DNA from: Azolla caroliniana
Lineage: Eukaryota; Polypodiophyta
Assembly (NCBI GenBank): GCA_043228905.1
Contig: JBHGNT010000012.1
Span: forward strand, 5,890,001 to 5,954,000
DNA: 64,000 nucleotides
Reading direction: 5' to 3'
Part shown: positions 53,231 to 64,000 of the stretch, in pieces
Layout of the letters: each line of letters opens with the position of its first letter
How positions within the stretch are numbered: the first letter of the stretch is position 1
Program-made: the position numbers and the translations under genes
Notes under the pieces: generated by a model
Told to the model about the DNA's origin: nothing
Database searches by the model: none
Seen by the model: only the letters and a program-made list of their open reading frames with translations

Positions 53231-56200
53231 CGGTATATGTGATGGTACTTAATCTCTCTCTCACTCACTCTCTTGCTTACTCTCATAGACAAGTAGAAGA
53301 TGAAGAAGAATATGTATATTACACCCTCTTACTAAGAGGTTTAGCACAAACAAGAGGAGATATTAGCATATATTAACTATACACTATCGCTAATCTCTCT
53401 TTATCTTATCAGATTACAAGAAGGAGAGGAAGCCTAGAGTTCTAATCACTAGGATATTTCTTAAGAATGAAGAAGCGGCTCAAAAGTCACCCCAAGGTGG
53501 ATTTTATAGCCTTTACATTATAAGTGTGGTCATTTCACACTAGGTTTCCCATTGGATTGGCTTGCCCTCTATTGGCTACTTCCACTCCCCTTTTTGTATG
53601 TCTTTTAGGTTCGTTATCCCTTGTCGATACTCCTTCTTCGTGGCTAGTGTGTGTCGTCTTCCAAACGCTTAACACATAGAATGGTGTTGAGAATCCTAGG
53701 ATGAAGCAAGTGGCCATGGTGGTTGGGGTGAACCGTTGAGGTGGTCACGTGGGGTATCAATAGTCACAAGCCTTTTGTTGCTCATGAAAATTATGAGACA
53801 CACATTGCTCTTGTAGGGGTACTTCCTTTCCATGGAGACTTCCTTAGTATTTACAAGGTGTTGGAGTAGCAATTGTTGTAATGGTAGTGGTGATCATTTT
53901 TGTGGTGGTGGTTACAATGTCTCATATCTAGGGGTGTAACTTGGTAAGTGGCGTCAGATATCAAGGTGTGATCAATGGTTGGTATCAATTGATGAGAGGC
54001 AATAACATCATCATTGGGAAGGTGAGTAATAACTTTATGCAAATGAGGAGCTATGGAAGGGATTTGTGGGAAGTTGGCATGCCATGAAAGAGAAGTTATG
54101 CACTTTTTGAATGAAGAGTTTACAATCAAATGTAAGGAAAAAGGAGTAGTTATTTGCCATAGAGTGGCACTATGAGATAGTTGCTTTCTAGAACACATTT
54201 GATATTCATGTGAAAGCACCCAATGATTTGTTGGTTATGACAAAGAAACATGGCCTTGTTGAAACATGGCCTTGTTGGAAAAGAAACATGTGGGTTACTT
54301 GCTAATTGGTGGAGGTTGTTTCACTTTAGTCGATAAACATGTAAGAGTTACTAGTCAGGAAGGCCTCCACTCAAGAGACCCTTATAACCCTCTAGATTAT
54401 ACAACACATAAGGAGGTCTTTCATGTTACAGTAGAATAACAAGCGAGTTTGGTAGTCATTGTGTTGACAAATATAGAGGAACGAGGCATGAAACACAAGT
54501 CCACATTAACTAAAAGTCACAACATTGACCCACAACAACTAATAACAATTGGCAACCACGACCCAAAGCTTCTTATACAATGAAACATGATTTGTACTGC
54601 GTGAGCCACCTCAAGGGCATAACATTAGTTAGATGTCGCACTATCGTACGAGGTCAATATACAATTATCGACACACTAGGGAAGTCTTACCTAATAATGC
54701 AAGCCAATCATTGACGCAAATTGTATACATAGACTTCCAAACAACGTATTATTTAGGATTGTCTATTCATTTAACACTTACTTAAAAGAGTTAGATGCAC
54801 AGAAACAAAATGTGAACAAAATGTTACTCAATGATGATATAAAAAATATTGCAAAAAAATCACATTATGCTTAAATTGTTATATAGTGCAATATTTACAT
54901 GGTTGGTGTGTCCTTAAGGAGCATTTAATTCCTATTTTACAAATATTTTATACTTTCAGCATACTCCCCTAGCCTTCTTGTTGGGTATACACCCATTGAA
55001 CGACCAACATCTAACCTATACCTAACGATAATGAAAAAATAAAATCTGGAAAGTAGGCAAATGTTGAACATCATGTATTGATAATCCTGTTTAGCTATAT
55101 GTGATATTGTCATTCAATATAGTAGTGGATTTCATCTCGATTACTAAAATATTGCTTCACACTCTCATTAAATATTTGAAGGGAACACCAAAAATTACAA
55201 GGACATGAACATGTAGAGTGACATCAAATATCTAAACATGGGATCCCAAAAACCAAGAACAAGGTTTTATCTTTTTTGCCTCTACCATAGTCTTGTATTG
55301 ATACCAAATGATTAGTGTAGATAATGTGTAGAAGAGCTAGAGCTTCATCTACTTGTAGCACTTACATATAACATTGTGGTTGGTCATCCTATTCTAAGTA
55401 ACATTACTAGAAAACATTTTGGAAATCAAGCGGTTGGTTTCTAAGTTGCTATAACTAGACGTTTGATATTGAAAGTGTGCAACAAATACCAAACTCTTGC
55501 CAATATAACCCTCATGTAATACAAAGAATTAATTAGATGAATGAAATAAAATGAAAATACTTGAATATAGTAGTAATGATACCACCCTCATGTAATACCA
55601 AGACTTTGGATATGGGATTGAGTTTTATTGCACTTTTGCTTTCAAATGTTTCATTGTATGTCATCTCTTTTTTATGGAGTTGTTCGTACATATTTATATC
55701 TCAATAAGGAGCCCATTACACTTGTGTTTAATTCTTATTTTTTACTTGATCATAAATGATCCATTAGCTATGCTCCAGATATCATAATTCAAGGGTGGGT
55801 AGTTGTCTAGTTCTAGCATGATGTATGATTTTTGTGTGCTACATGTTACTTTCAAAGTTGCTAATTATTTGTTTCCTTCCTCATCCTATAACTTTTCCCA
55901 TCTGTGATGTCCACTTCTTTGTCGGAATGATTTGAAAGCAACATTTCAATCTTTTTGTCGAAAACCTTTAAGAAGGCCAAGAATGACCCACGAATAGTGC
56001 TAACCAAAGAAAAAGATGACAAAATGATCATGTGAAACTTTCCTTGTTATTGAAACCTTTCCTTGAATCAAACATTTAGAATCATGCTTTGCTTATTTCC
56101 AAAATTACCTTTATATGTTTCGTTGCAATTCAGGATCTTAATCACTTGAAGTTCAAAACAACATTAAAATTCTAGTAATCTCACTTACAACACGCTCCCT

Positions 56201-59200
56201 CATCCTCAACTTTATCACCTTTCACCCTAATGTGTACGTAACAATAATGTTCACTTTCATGAAAACATGAGCATCAACTTGGCCAATGACCGAAGAATAT
56301 ACAATGTAATTATTAAAATGTTTGCAGCCATAATTTTTACATATTTTTTAGTAATTTTTCCTTGAAAAATAGATTTGTGGACACTCTTTCTAAATGTGTA
56401 CGACAATTCCTCTTGTTAACAAACATTTTGGCGACATGCGTACACTACTACCTCCATTGTAAAGTTTTAATGAAAGATTGATGTAAAACTCCAAAACCGA
56501 AAGTAAGTTCTAGACAAGCCAGCTGACAAAGTGCTACACATGATGGAGGCTAGTAAGATTGCAGAAAAAAGGACCACACTTGAATATATTTCCATCACTT
56601 AAAAAAAGGGTGGTTGCATTTCATAAAGCTTGCAAAATGGGAAACTAAAAGTGAGTTCCCATTGAATTCAGATTTGGTTGAAATATAGTTTTTTTGCCAA
56701 TTACACGACACCTTATGTGTGGCTTGGTACAAAATTATGAGAAACAAAAGGGTACATACATGAACACATTGTCAAGGAATATAGTATTACTCATATTTCA
56801 TTAGAGCAATAGTAATCCATCAACTATTTGACAAATAGACAAATGAGAGACTCATGAATAAATGTACACATAGTAAAGAATACCGTGCATTGCATGTGGA
56901 TCTAGCGATCATATATGCCTCCTTAAAGAAGTGCAGACAAAATGTTAGGATACTTGAAAGTTGAACTTTGACGGGATGCTTATTATCTTTTAGGTTGGTA
57001 TTAGAGCCTTGGAGAGTAGCTCGAGGGTTTGGTGAGAATCCCATAAATTGGATCCATGTGCATGGAACTAATATACACAAACAATAGTATGACATGTGAC
57101 CATAAATATGCTCGCAAATTGAACATATTGACAACATACACACGCATGAATATTGTTATGTATTCATTTTCCTTCTTTTATTAAAAGTTTGCGTTTGTCG
57201 TTGGTATGCTTGTAATGCTAATCTCAAAATTTTCATTTGTAATTTCTATGAGGGTAATAAATAACACATTACGAATTCCCTCAATTCATCGCATGTGACA
57301 AAACACATAGTGGTTTGCATTGAGAGGAGCAAGTTCAAGTTGTGAGCCATGGCCATCCCAATGAAACAACTATGCACATTTTTAAAGAAGATAAGCAAGG
57401 TATTTGGACAAAATATATAGCGCTGATTAAACTACCTATGAAATTATTTTATTAGCTAGTTTTTAATCAAGTATGTGTGATATTTAATGTCTTTAGATAG
57501 GGCAAAGCAATCATTTCAATTGATAGAAGTGTTTGCATTGCATCGCTTCAAAGATCACTCGAAGAAGCTTCGATGTGATATTCAAATCTCATTCTCATGA
57601 GATATAACAAAAAAGTTGCATAAACTAGCCAAAAAACGCTAGATGATTACCTTTACTTTAGCCGACTTATGCATAACTATTTCTAGGGTCTATCAAGTAT
57701 CATTCTTTAAGTTGACATCCTTTTTCTCGAACATGGTTGAAACTTGATAGTATGAACACATTTGGTTTCTTTTCATCGACGACTTTACACTTCGATGCAA
57801 GTAATAAATTTCAAACTTTCATGTTCAACAAGAAACTTCAATAGGCTTGCATAAAGGCAAACATATCAATAATCCTCGAATGGAGAACCCCAATCATCGT
57901 AAACCCAAGTGAAACACAAGACAAAAGAAACTCAACAACCATTTGACTGACATCAAAACGTCCAAAGCCCTCCAAATTATACTATTCCTTGCTCCTTCTT
58001 GTCACCATCCAATTAATATGCACATACTTTTAAGTATAGAGACATTGAATAAACAAGTAAATCCAATATAAAAAAAAACTCTAAGCATTTTATGATGTGG
58101 TTAAAAAGGTAAAGTAATTATAACGCTCTTTAGACATTCTTATTGCAAGTAGAACTATATCTCTACATGCTTTTGTTTACTACAAACCATTCCCTCTAAG
58201 GAAATTAAAATTATTTCAAAGTTAAATTATCGAGGCCTTCTAAATTTCTTCATGATCTTTTGACGGAGAGAGTTTGGAACTTGTATGTAACTTTGATTTT
58301 TATGATTGCCATTCAAATGTTCGTTAAACGTTCATCTAGCATTGAATATGAGTCTTTACTCCTACAATAGTCACTAGGTATGTAGGACCATTTTAGAAGG
58401 GTTGAAAGCGAGTTGCAATAAGTTTTACATGTCGATCTTAACTCAGATGTGAAACTATGATAGTATCAAACCATCATTTATTCTTTTACGTGATAATTAT
58501 GCTCTTGTAAAGATATGGGATTTGACATTGGGACCAAGATTTTTCAGTGGCTAGCAAAAGCCTTACAACTTACTCATACTTTGTTACTTTCTTCCTTGCA
58601 CAACATAAATGAAGGTCCCACTCCCTACAATATGTTTTGACGAAAATGACATTGTTAGGTTTGACACATTTTTGAATTGTTCCCAACCATTTAATAGAGA
58701 GATACATTTCTCCGTCGTGATCTTAAGAAGATGGATTCATTCTTGACAATGAAGTTCTATTCAAATTTCAAAATCCTAATTGAAGTGCATGTGTGTAGAG
58801 TGTAGCACATGCAGTCCAAAAACTAAAGAGCACACTAATGTGAATGAAGTCAAGAAAACCTTGCAGGTGGCTTGGTTTCAAGGCCACATCACCCCTTTGC
58901 CGTCCCTCTAGATCAAATAGTTGTCCGCTCACACATCATAAGATGTTTGAAATTGTCTCAAAATCGTAATAAACGATAAACAATAAATAAAACAACCCAT
59001 GCTCCTACACATTGACGTGTGACCACATCTTTCCATCACTTTAAAAGAAAACCCTTTTCACGTGCCAGTATGTAATGAATGAGGGCTGCTTTCCAAGCAA
59101 CACTTATATTTACGCAAGAAGTTAGGAAACATTACGCTCCATAAAAGTCCAAGCATGAAAAGTAAGATGAAACACATAAGTTACAGGGCAAGACATATAC

Positions 59201-59522
59201 ATCGTCGATTGTGGTGTAGCTTAAGCCTTCGAATAGTTATCCAGAGTATACATTTAGTGTATAATTGAATTATGATCATAATGTGGATTAGGTTTAGTTT
59301 ATTTGAAAAGTTTATCATGGTGCACCTTCAAGAGTGTGTTACTTCATATATTTTGTGTGATTTGAGCCTCAACATTGATGAAAGGGTTGCTTGGTACTTT
59401 GGAAAATAAACAAGCATATGTACAAGCATATTTGGGTCATGTTCCCTAGAAATTTAATCCGTTTTCGACATTCAAAGTCGAGAAGCTCAGAGTTTTTATT
59501 GACATTTTTCGGATTTGGTGTG

Positions 59523-59542
59523 TGGGGGGATGGGGATGAGGG
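59523..59542 (+). other. G-rich run with G-quadruplex potential
   Basis: GGGGGG, GGGG and GGGG runs are separated by AT and ATGA, within an otherwise AT-rich stretch. Confidence 0.45.
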
Positions 59543-59789
59543 GTAAAAGTAGCCTTATTTATATTGATTGAAAAGTTTGAGCGGACACATTTGATTTAAA
59601 GGGATCAACATCCGATACAACTGTAGTATACAGAAATTGCTTGGGCACTTTCGACAATCATCTAGTAGTTTTCGCCTAATTTCCTATTAAAGGGAAAGAA
59701 CAATTGCAGACCGACTCGTGAAGAAAGTTCTTTGGTGGTGCGCACTATTCGTCCGCGAGTTCCCCGGAATCCCGAGCCGAGCATTGATT

Positions 59790-59808
59790 CCCCCCCCCCC
59801 CCCCCCCC
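59790..59808. repeat. Poly(C) tract (19 C)
   Basis: An uninterrupted run of 19 C, followed by ACCC. Its true length is uncertain because homopolymers this long are error-prone to sequence. Confidence 0.8.
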
Positions 59809-60617
59809 ACCCTTTGGCATACCTTTCTCTTTGTGTTCTTTATTTTTTTTAACCTTTACTTCACTCAAAGTTGAAGGTGGAAGTAAAATAAAATCTTCGT
59901 CTTGAGTAAACTAAATCACATTACATTGATTAAGTTCTTTTTCTTCACCTCCAGTTTTTCCGATGCAAAAACTAGAAGCTAAATATATAATTAAGTGATT
60001 ATTTAGTTAATCAAGATTATGTAAGTTTTTTCCCAAACACGAAGAGGCTTGGAATAAAAAGAAGGAAATAGATTTGGCGCTAAAATTCTTAGATTAATAT
60101 AAGCCAGCTATATTTAATTTAGATTATTATTATTATTTGTGACAATTCAGTGATGGAAGAATATTAATGGCGGATCTTCACCACGTGTCTGCTAAGCGGA
60201 AAAGGAGCGAGAGAATAAAAAAAAAACAAAACACAAGAAGAAGAAGAAGAAAAGGGCGAAGGAAAAGAATCGTGGTGGGAATTTCGGAAATTGAGCAGAA
60301 ATTATAAATAAAAAAAGGTCGGGAAATTGTGGATATTATAATTAGGAAAACCACAAAATTACATTGTCAGGAAAGTAACACGAATAAAAAATTTGCATTA
60401 TGGAGGAATGAATAAATAAATAGATAAATAATAAATAAATAAATAAATAACTCTCTCTGCCATGTATAAGTAGAGAGAGAAAATGTTGTTTTTTTAATAT
60501 TGTTTACCTCAACTATCGAGTGCCAAAAAAAATAATTTAAATGGGAAGAAATTCAAATCGGATAATAATAAATAAATAATTAGCACAAAATTGATATGAG
60601 AAAAAATTTACCGCGAC

Positions 60618-60777
60618 AATCTCTCTCTCCCTCTCTCCCTCTCTCTCTCTCTCTCTTCTTCTTTCTTCTTCTTTCTCTTTCTTTCTTTCTCTCTCTCTCT
60701 CTCTCTCTGTCTGCGTCAAGATCACACCAGAACAGGAAAGAACGCCATAGCCGCACCTCATAATCATTCATTCATGA

Positions 60778-60815
<38 letters not shown>

Positions 60816-60884
60816 CACATGGGAAAACTTTAAGAGCTGAATCTTTCTAATGTAATTCTCTCTCTCTCTCTCTCTGTCTCTCTC
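60618..60884. repeat. CT/GA microsatellite cluster upstream of the RING gene
   Basis: Three CT-rich blocks (about 60618-60710, 60779-60812 and 60857-60884) lie 0.6-0.9 kb before the start codon. GA/CT tracts near plant promoters and 5' UTRs are bound by BBR/BPC (GAGA-binding) factors, so they could be part of the promoter or leader; that is an inference. A TATA-like GTATAAGTAG lies near 60464. Confidence 0.55.
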
Positions 60885-61481
60885 GTGATGATTATACACG
60901 CCATCGCCTGCGTAACTATCGCTTTGCAGACCTTCCATTTGTATTCTGTTTCCAATTCTATCGTCATTTCCCTCTAGAAACACTTCCCACTTCATCTCCA
61001 TCGTCATCATCACCGTTTTCTTCTCTTTCCTGCCATATCTCAATTCTCTTGCCGATAATTGCATCTGTCTTCAGGCCACCAACATATCTGATTCCTTGGC
61101 AGGGAAAGAATTAACGTTCACTTTCTTCTTCTGTACCTTCTTCTCCGAGGCACAGCTCCAAGAAATCATACAGATTCTCTTGATTTCAGTATCCTACATT
61201 CCTTCCTGAGATTAGGTTTGTGTGATTCCTTTTTCTGTCTCAATTCTACAAGAGAAAGGATATACCTGTTGGTCAATACTGATCAACCTTAGCTGGCTAT
61301 GGCTGTTCAAGCTCAATATCCGTCCAGCATCTTGCTATCAGATCTTCGGAAGAGGTGATCATCATGAATATATAATAATAAGAACAATATCGATTAGTCT
61401 GCTTGGTTATAATTAGACCAAATACATCATAAAATAGCATTTCTGATCTGCTGAAACTATTAAATCAGGTTAAGCTCTGAG

Positions 61482-63893
61482 ATGTATGGAATCGATAGTG
61501 GAGATATTAAACACGGCCTTGATTCTTCGTCTCAAGGTCATCATCATCATCATCTGCTTCACAGCTTCTATGGCGGCAGTACAGGTGTTTATAACCAAAA
61601 TTTCTTTATTTTATCGTTCTTTACTCCCGCCGAATATTTCCTCCATTCGTTTTTTGTTCTTTCACTCGAACCCTTATAAGTTGATTAATTATTTCTTCCT
61701 TTCGTTTCTTTACCTGCGTTTATCACTAGTCTTATCTCTTTCCATTTTTATGTTTGGCCATTCACAGCTTTCTTACGGTAAACATTTTATCTGTCTGTTG
61801 AGTACTCGCAGGAACCAGTGCCAGTAATTTACATCAAACTACTCCTGCGAATATCTCTTGCAATGTCACTGGCGCTCTAGACAATGTTCCAAATATCATT
61901 ATGACAAGAAAGAAACTCCGATCGTCAGAGAACTCTATTATAGAATCTAATTTACCTCCTCCAGTACATAACAGCACCAATAACAATACAACTAGCTCCT
62001 CTATGCAGAATCCCTCTCTGATTATTAGTAGTAATAATAATAATCCAACACATCATCATGAAGTCCTTACCAATTCTGCAGATTTAATGAATAATTGTCG
62101 AAACTTCTTTAATATACAAACCACCACAGCTCCTCCTGCAATATGCTTTAATAGTAGTAACAGCAATAATAATATGGTTAATGTTGCGTCGAGGTTTAAC
62201 ACTAATGGATTTAGTAATCTTCTTTCACGGCCTCAGCAGTTAACGGCTGCAGTTTCTTCAGTAACTAATGGAAACGATAATTTTACAATACCAGATAAAT
62301 CATCCTCCATCGTTCTTAATAATTCTTCTTCGAGTTATAGCAGTGGATTTCAGCTGCAGTACATTTTGCGGCAAAAACAAGACATTGATCAAATCATCAA
62401 TCTTCATGTAAGATAATCGAAATAGTATATTTCTAATCAGCATCTTATAATTCTTATCGTCATTCTCGTAGTATTTTAAACCTGAGTTGTGATTGTTATG
62501 CTTGCTTTCAGAATTGATTATGACCCTTCCGGATAGTGGCTTGCTATTAGTAGATCCTTTTAGATGCTGTAAATCACGGGATGGTGTAAGATTAGTTTTA
62601 ATAATTTTTACAATGATGAGATCAATATTTGTGTGCTGGTACTAGTTGTGTATGTTGTTGATATTATTACATACGTCTGAAAAAGTAGCTTGATTGTGTT
62701 GAAATCTGATAGCCTTTTTCTTGAACTGATCAGTTTGAAAAACGATAGCCATTTCCTTGAACTGATCAGCCTGAAAAACGAATAACTTAGAATTTCTTTC
62801 TTTTTTCTTTGTGATCGTAAAAGAGATGTCTTACGTTCGATAAATTAATCGATATGATTGTTGAAGAAGTGATATACGGATACAAGGTTCTTATGTGATC
62901 ATAAATTAGTAGTGGTTATATGATTTCTGATCTATCAAGTAATAAATATTTGTTTCCTTTGAACTTTAACGTCGAAGCCTATCTCTGAAGACTAGAGACC
63001 ACATAAGCATTTATTTGATCTCTTGATGAATGAAAACAATGATAACATGCAAGCTAGAACCACGCATAAGCATTTATTTGAACTCTTGATAAACGAAAAC
63101 TGATAACGTGCAAGCCTTTCTTTGAATTTAATTGATTGACAAGGAAAACTGAATGAATAATCTAATTTTTCTTCGATTTAATTTCTTCTGATGAATCCTG
63201 CTTGATGAAAAACTGATAGATTAAGCTTTTCTTTAATGTCTTGATCATTAGGGAGAACAGATGAAGAAAGCTATGGAACGAAAAATCCAACATCATAACA
63301 GGTCTCTCTTAGTTCTAATGCAAAAATGCATGGAATCAAGCATGAGAGAGAAAGAGATAGAAATCGAGGAAGCGAAACACAGGAATCAAGAACTAGAAGA
63401 ACGAGTGAAACAGATCAGCTTAGAATCTCATTTATGGCAAAATGCAGCTCGCCACAATGAAGCCATGGTGAATAGCTTAAGAAGTAATCTAGAACAAATC
63501 CTAGCTCAAAGCAGAGAACAACAAATCAATAATTTCGGAAGCCACGGTAACGATAACTATAATATGAAAGAAGGATGTGGAGAGACAGATGGTGATCATA
63601 TTGATGCAGACGAACATATAGATGCAGAATCTTGTGTTTATGGAGAAATAATAAGAGGAAGGAAAGATTACCACAGGGATGAAGATCATCATAACGTAGG
63701 AAATCCTTTGCTGAAGGAATCAATAATGGCAGGAAAACATCCTTGTCGGTTTTGCAAGAAGAATGAGGTCTGCATTCTTCTTCTTCCTTGCAGACATCTT
63801 TGTCTGTGCAAAGAATGTGATACCCGATTTGCTCATAATTGTCCTATTTGTGGATGCACAAAGAATGCAAGTATGCGCGTTTACTTGGACTGA
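61482..63893 (+). CDS. BOI-like RING-type E3 ubiquitin ligase (three exons)
   Basis: Exons at 61482-61584, 61812-62407 and 63252-63893 give 1341 nt and 446 residues. The introns (61585-61811 and 62408-63251) have GT-AG ends, and both joins keep frame (codon G|GA at the first, between codons at the second). Residues 35-233 are Asn/Ser-rich and low in complexity. A coiled coil (about 260-293) leads into a WRD-like segment (LWQNAARHNEAMVNSLRSNL, from about 294). The C-terminal RING (about 398-435) has CRFC, LPCRHLCLCKEC and CPIC as zinc ligands and ends NASMRVYLD. This is the layout of BOI/BRG proteins, which ubiquitinate or restrain transcription factors in defence and gibberellin signalling. 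It is longer than Arabidopsis BOI because of the Asn-rich region. An in-frame ATG exists at 61901, but 61482 joins cleanly. A 5'-UTR intron (about 61355-61469) is possible. Confidence 0.88.
61585..61811 (+). other. Intron 1 of the BOI-like gene
   Basis: Donor ACAG|GTGTTT and acceptor CTCGCAG|GAACC; T-rich inside. Retaining it would bring stops into the frame. Confidence 0.85.
62408..63251 (+). other. Intron 2 of the BOI-like gene
   Basis: Donor CTTCAT|GTAAGA (strong) and acceptor CATTAG|GGAGAACAG. It joins NLH to GEQMKKAMERK and separates the low-complexity N-terminus from the coiled-coil/RING half. Confidence 0.87.
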
Positions 63894-64000
63894 AGTTTGA
63901 TGATCAGATCATTCAGCTTTAAAGGGTTCCTTGATTGTTCATCTTCTATATATAAGGTTTCTCATTCTTTTCATGAAAATTTCCTACCGTCCGAGTTCAG

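Larger units (their letters stand above)
53231..60400. other. AT-rich intergenic DNA without recognisable genes
   Basis: No frame here resembles a known protein. The two longest (53851-54219 and 56820-57143, minus) look like chance. A local duplication GAAACATGGCCTTGTTG lies near 54248-54283. GGTATTAGAGCCTTGG at 56998-57013 resembles a decayed copia primer site with no element around it. A G-rich run (about 59523-59542) and a C19 tract (59790-59808) are listed separately. Confidence 0.6.

Noticed and set aside
53851-54219. His/Asn-rich 122-codon minus-strand frame
   Set aside because: Low complexity in an AT-rich region, no domain and no neighbouring gene signals.
56998-57013. Copia primer-site-like GGTATTAGAGCCTTGG
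   Set aside because: There is no LTR, polypurine tract or gag nearby, and one mismatch in the core; it may be a chance match or fossil.
60537-60771. Arg/Glu-repeat open frames on the minus strand near 60600
   Set aside because: They are translations of a CT microsatellite (RERERE) and have no coding support.

Overview
This is nuclear DNA of a vascular plant. Almost all of it is a deeply nested block of LTR retrotransposons, and the right edge holds one ordinary gene with introns. The evidence is plant-type Ty1/copia and Ty3/gypsy proteins, initiator-Met tRNA primer sites, a BOI-type RING E3 ligase gene with GT-AG introns, an AT-rich background and many GA/CT microsatellites. I cannot name the species. 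The main gypsy lineage does not look like the usual angiosperm Athila, Tat or chromovirus groups, so a non-angiosperm such as a fern is possible, but that is a weak inference.

Layout. 1-1876: AT-rich, no gene, one tRNA-like SINE head. 1877-8737: old copia debris. A plus-strand element (LTR 1877-2214, gag 2418-3542) is followed by a minus-strand relative (LTR 3543-3897, RNase H to protease up to about 6560) and another plus-strand stretch (7020-8640). 8743-47151: minus-strand 'Copia-A' (5-bp target duplication ATTCT), stretched from about 5-6 kb to 38 kb by four direct insertions. These are gypsy G3 (8885-28338, ACGT), LTR-like S1 (28792-29946), gypsy G2 (30188-37093, CCGG) and a chromodomain gypsy 'Chr' (37194-42823, CTGTG). 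G3 itself contains 'Copia-C' (15417-27917, GGACC) in its 5' LTR, and Copia-C contains gypsy G1 (19607-26478, GCGG). The stack is therefore five insertions deep counting the debris. 47157-53230: another degenerate copia integrase, split by minus-strand 'Copia-B' (47519-52696, TATAA). Copia-B carries two solo LTRs, one of which holds a second short LTR-like element, S2. 53231-about 60400: AT-rich, no recognisable gene. 61482-63893: three-exon BOI-like RING gene.

Element names (Copia-A/B/C, G1-G3, Chr, S1/S2) are labels used only here. All gag-pol genes carry stops, frameshifts or deletions, so none of these copies is likely to be autonomous now. Reading copies against each other still reveals conserved machinery. 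The G family has a pro/pol -1 frameshift signal (GGATTTT, 6-nt spacer, H-type pseudoknot) kept in all three copies. The Chr element has a separate gag/pol -1 signal (GTTAAAC, 6-nt spacer, 11-bp hairpin). Chr LTRs carry clustered heat-shock-element motifs. Three LTR families carry antisense tRNA-like A/B boxes. All the 4-bp target duplications contain a central CG.
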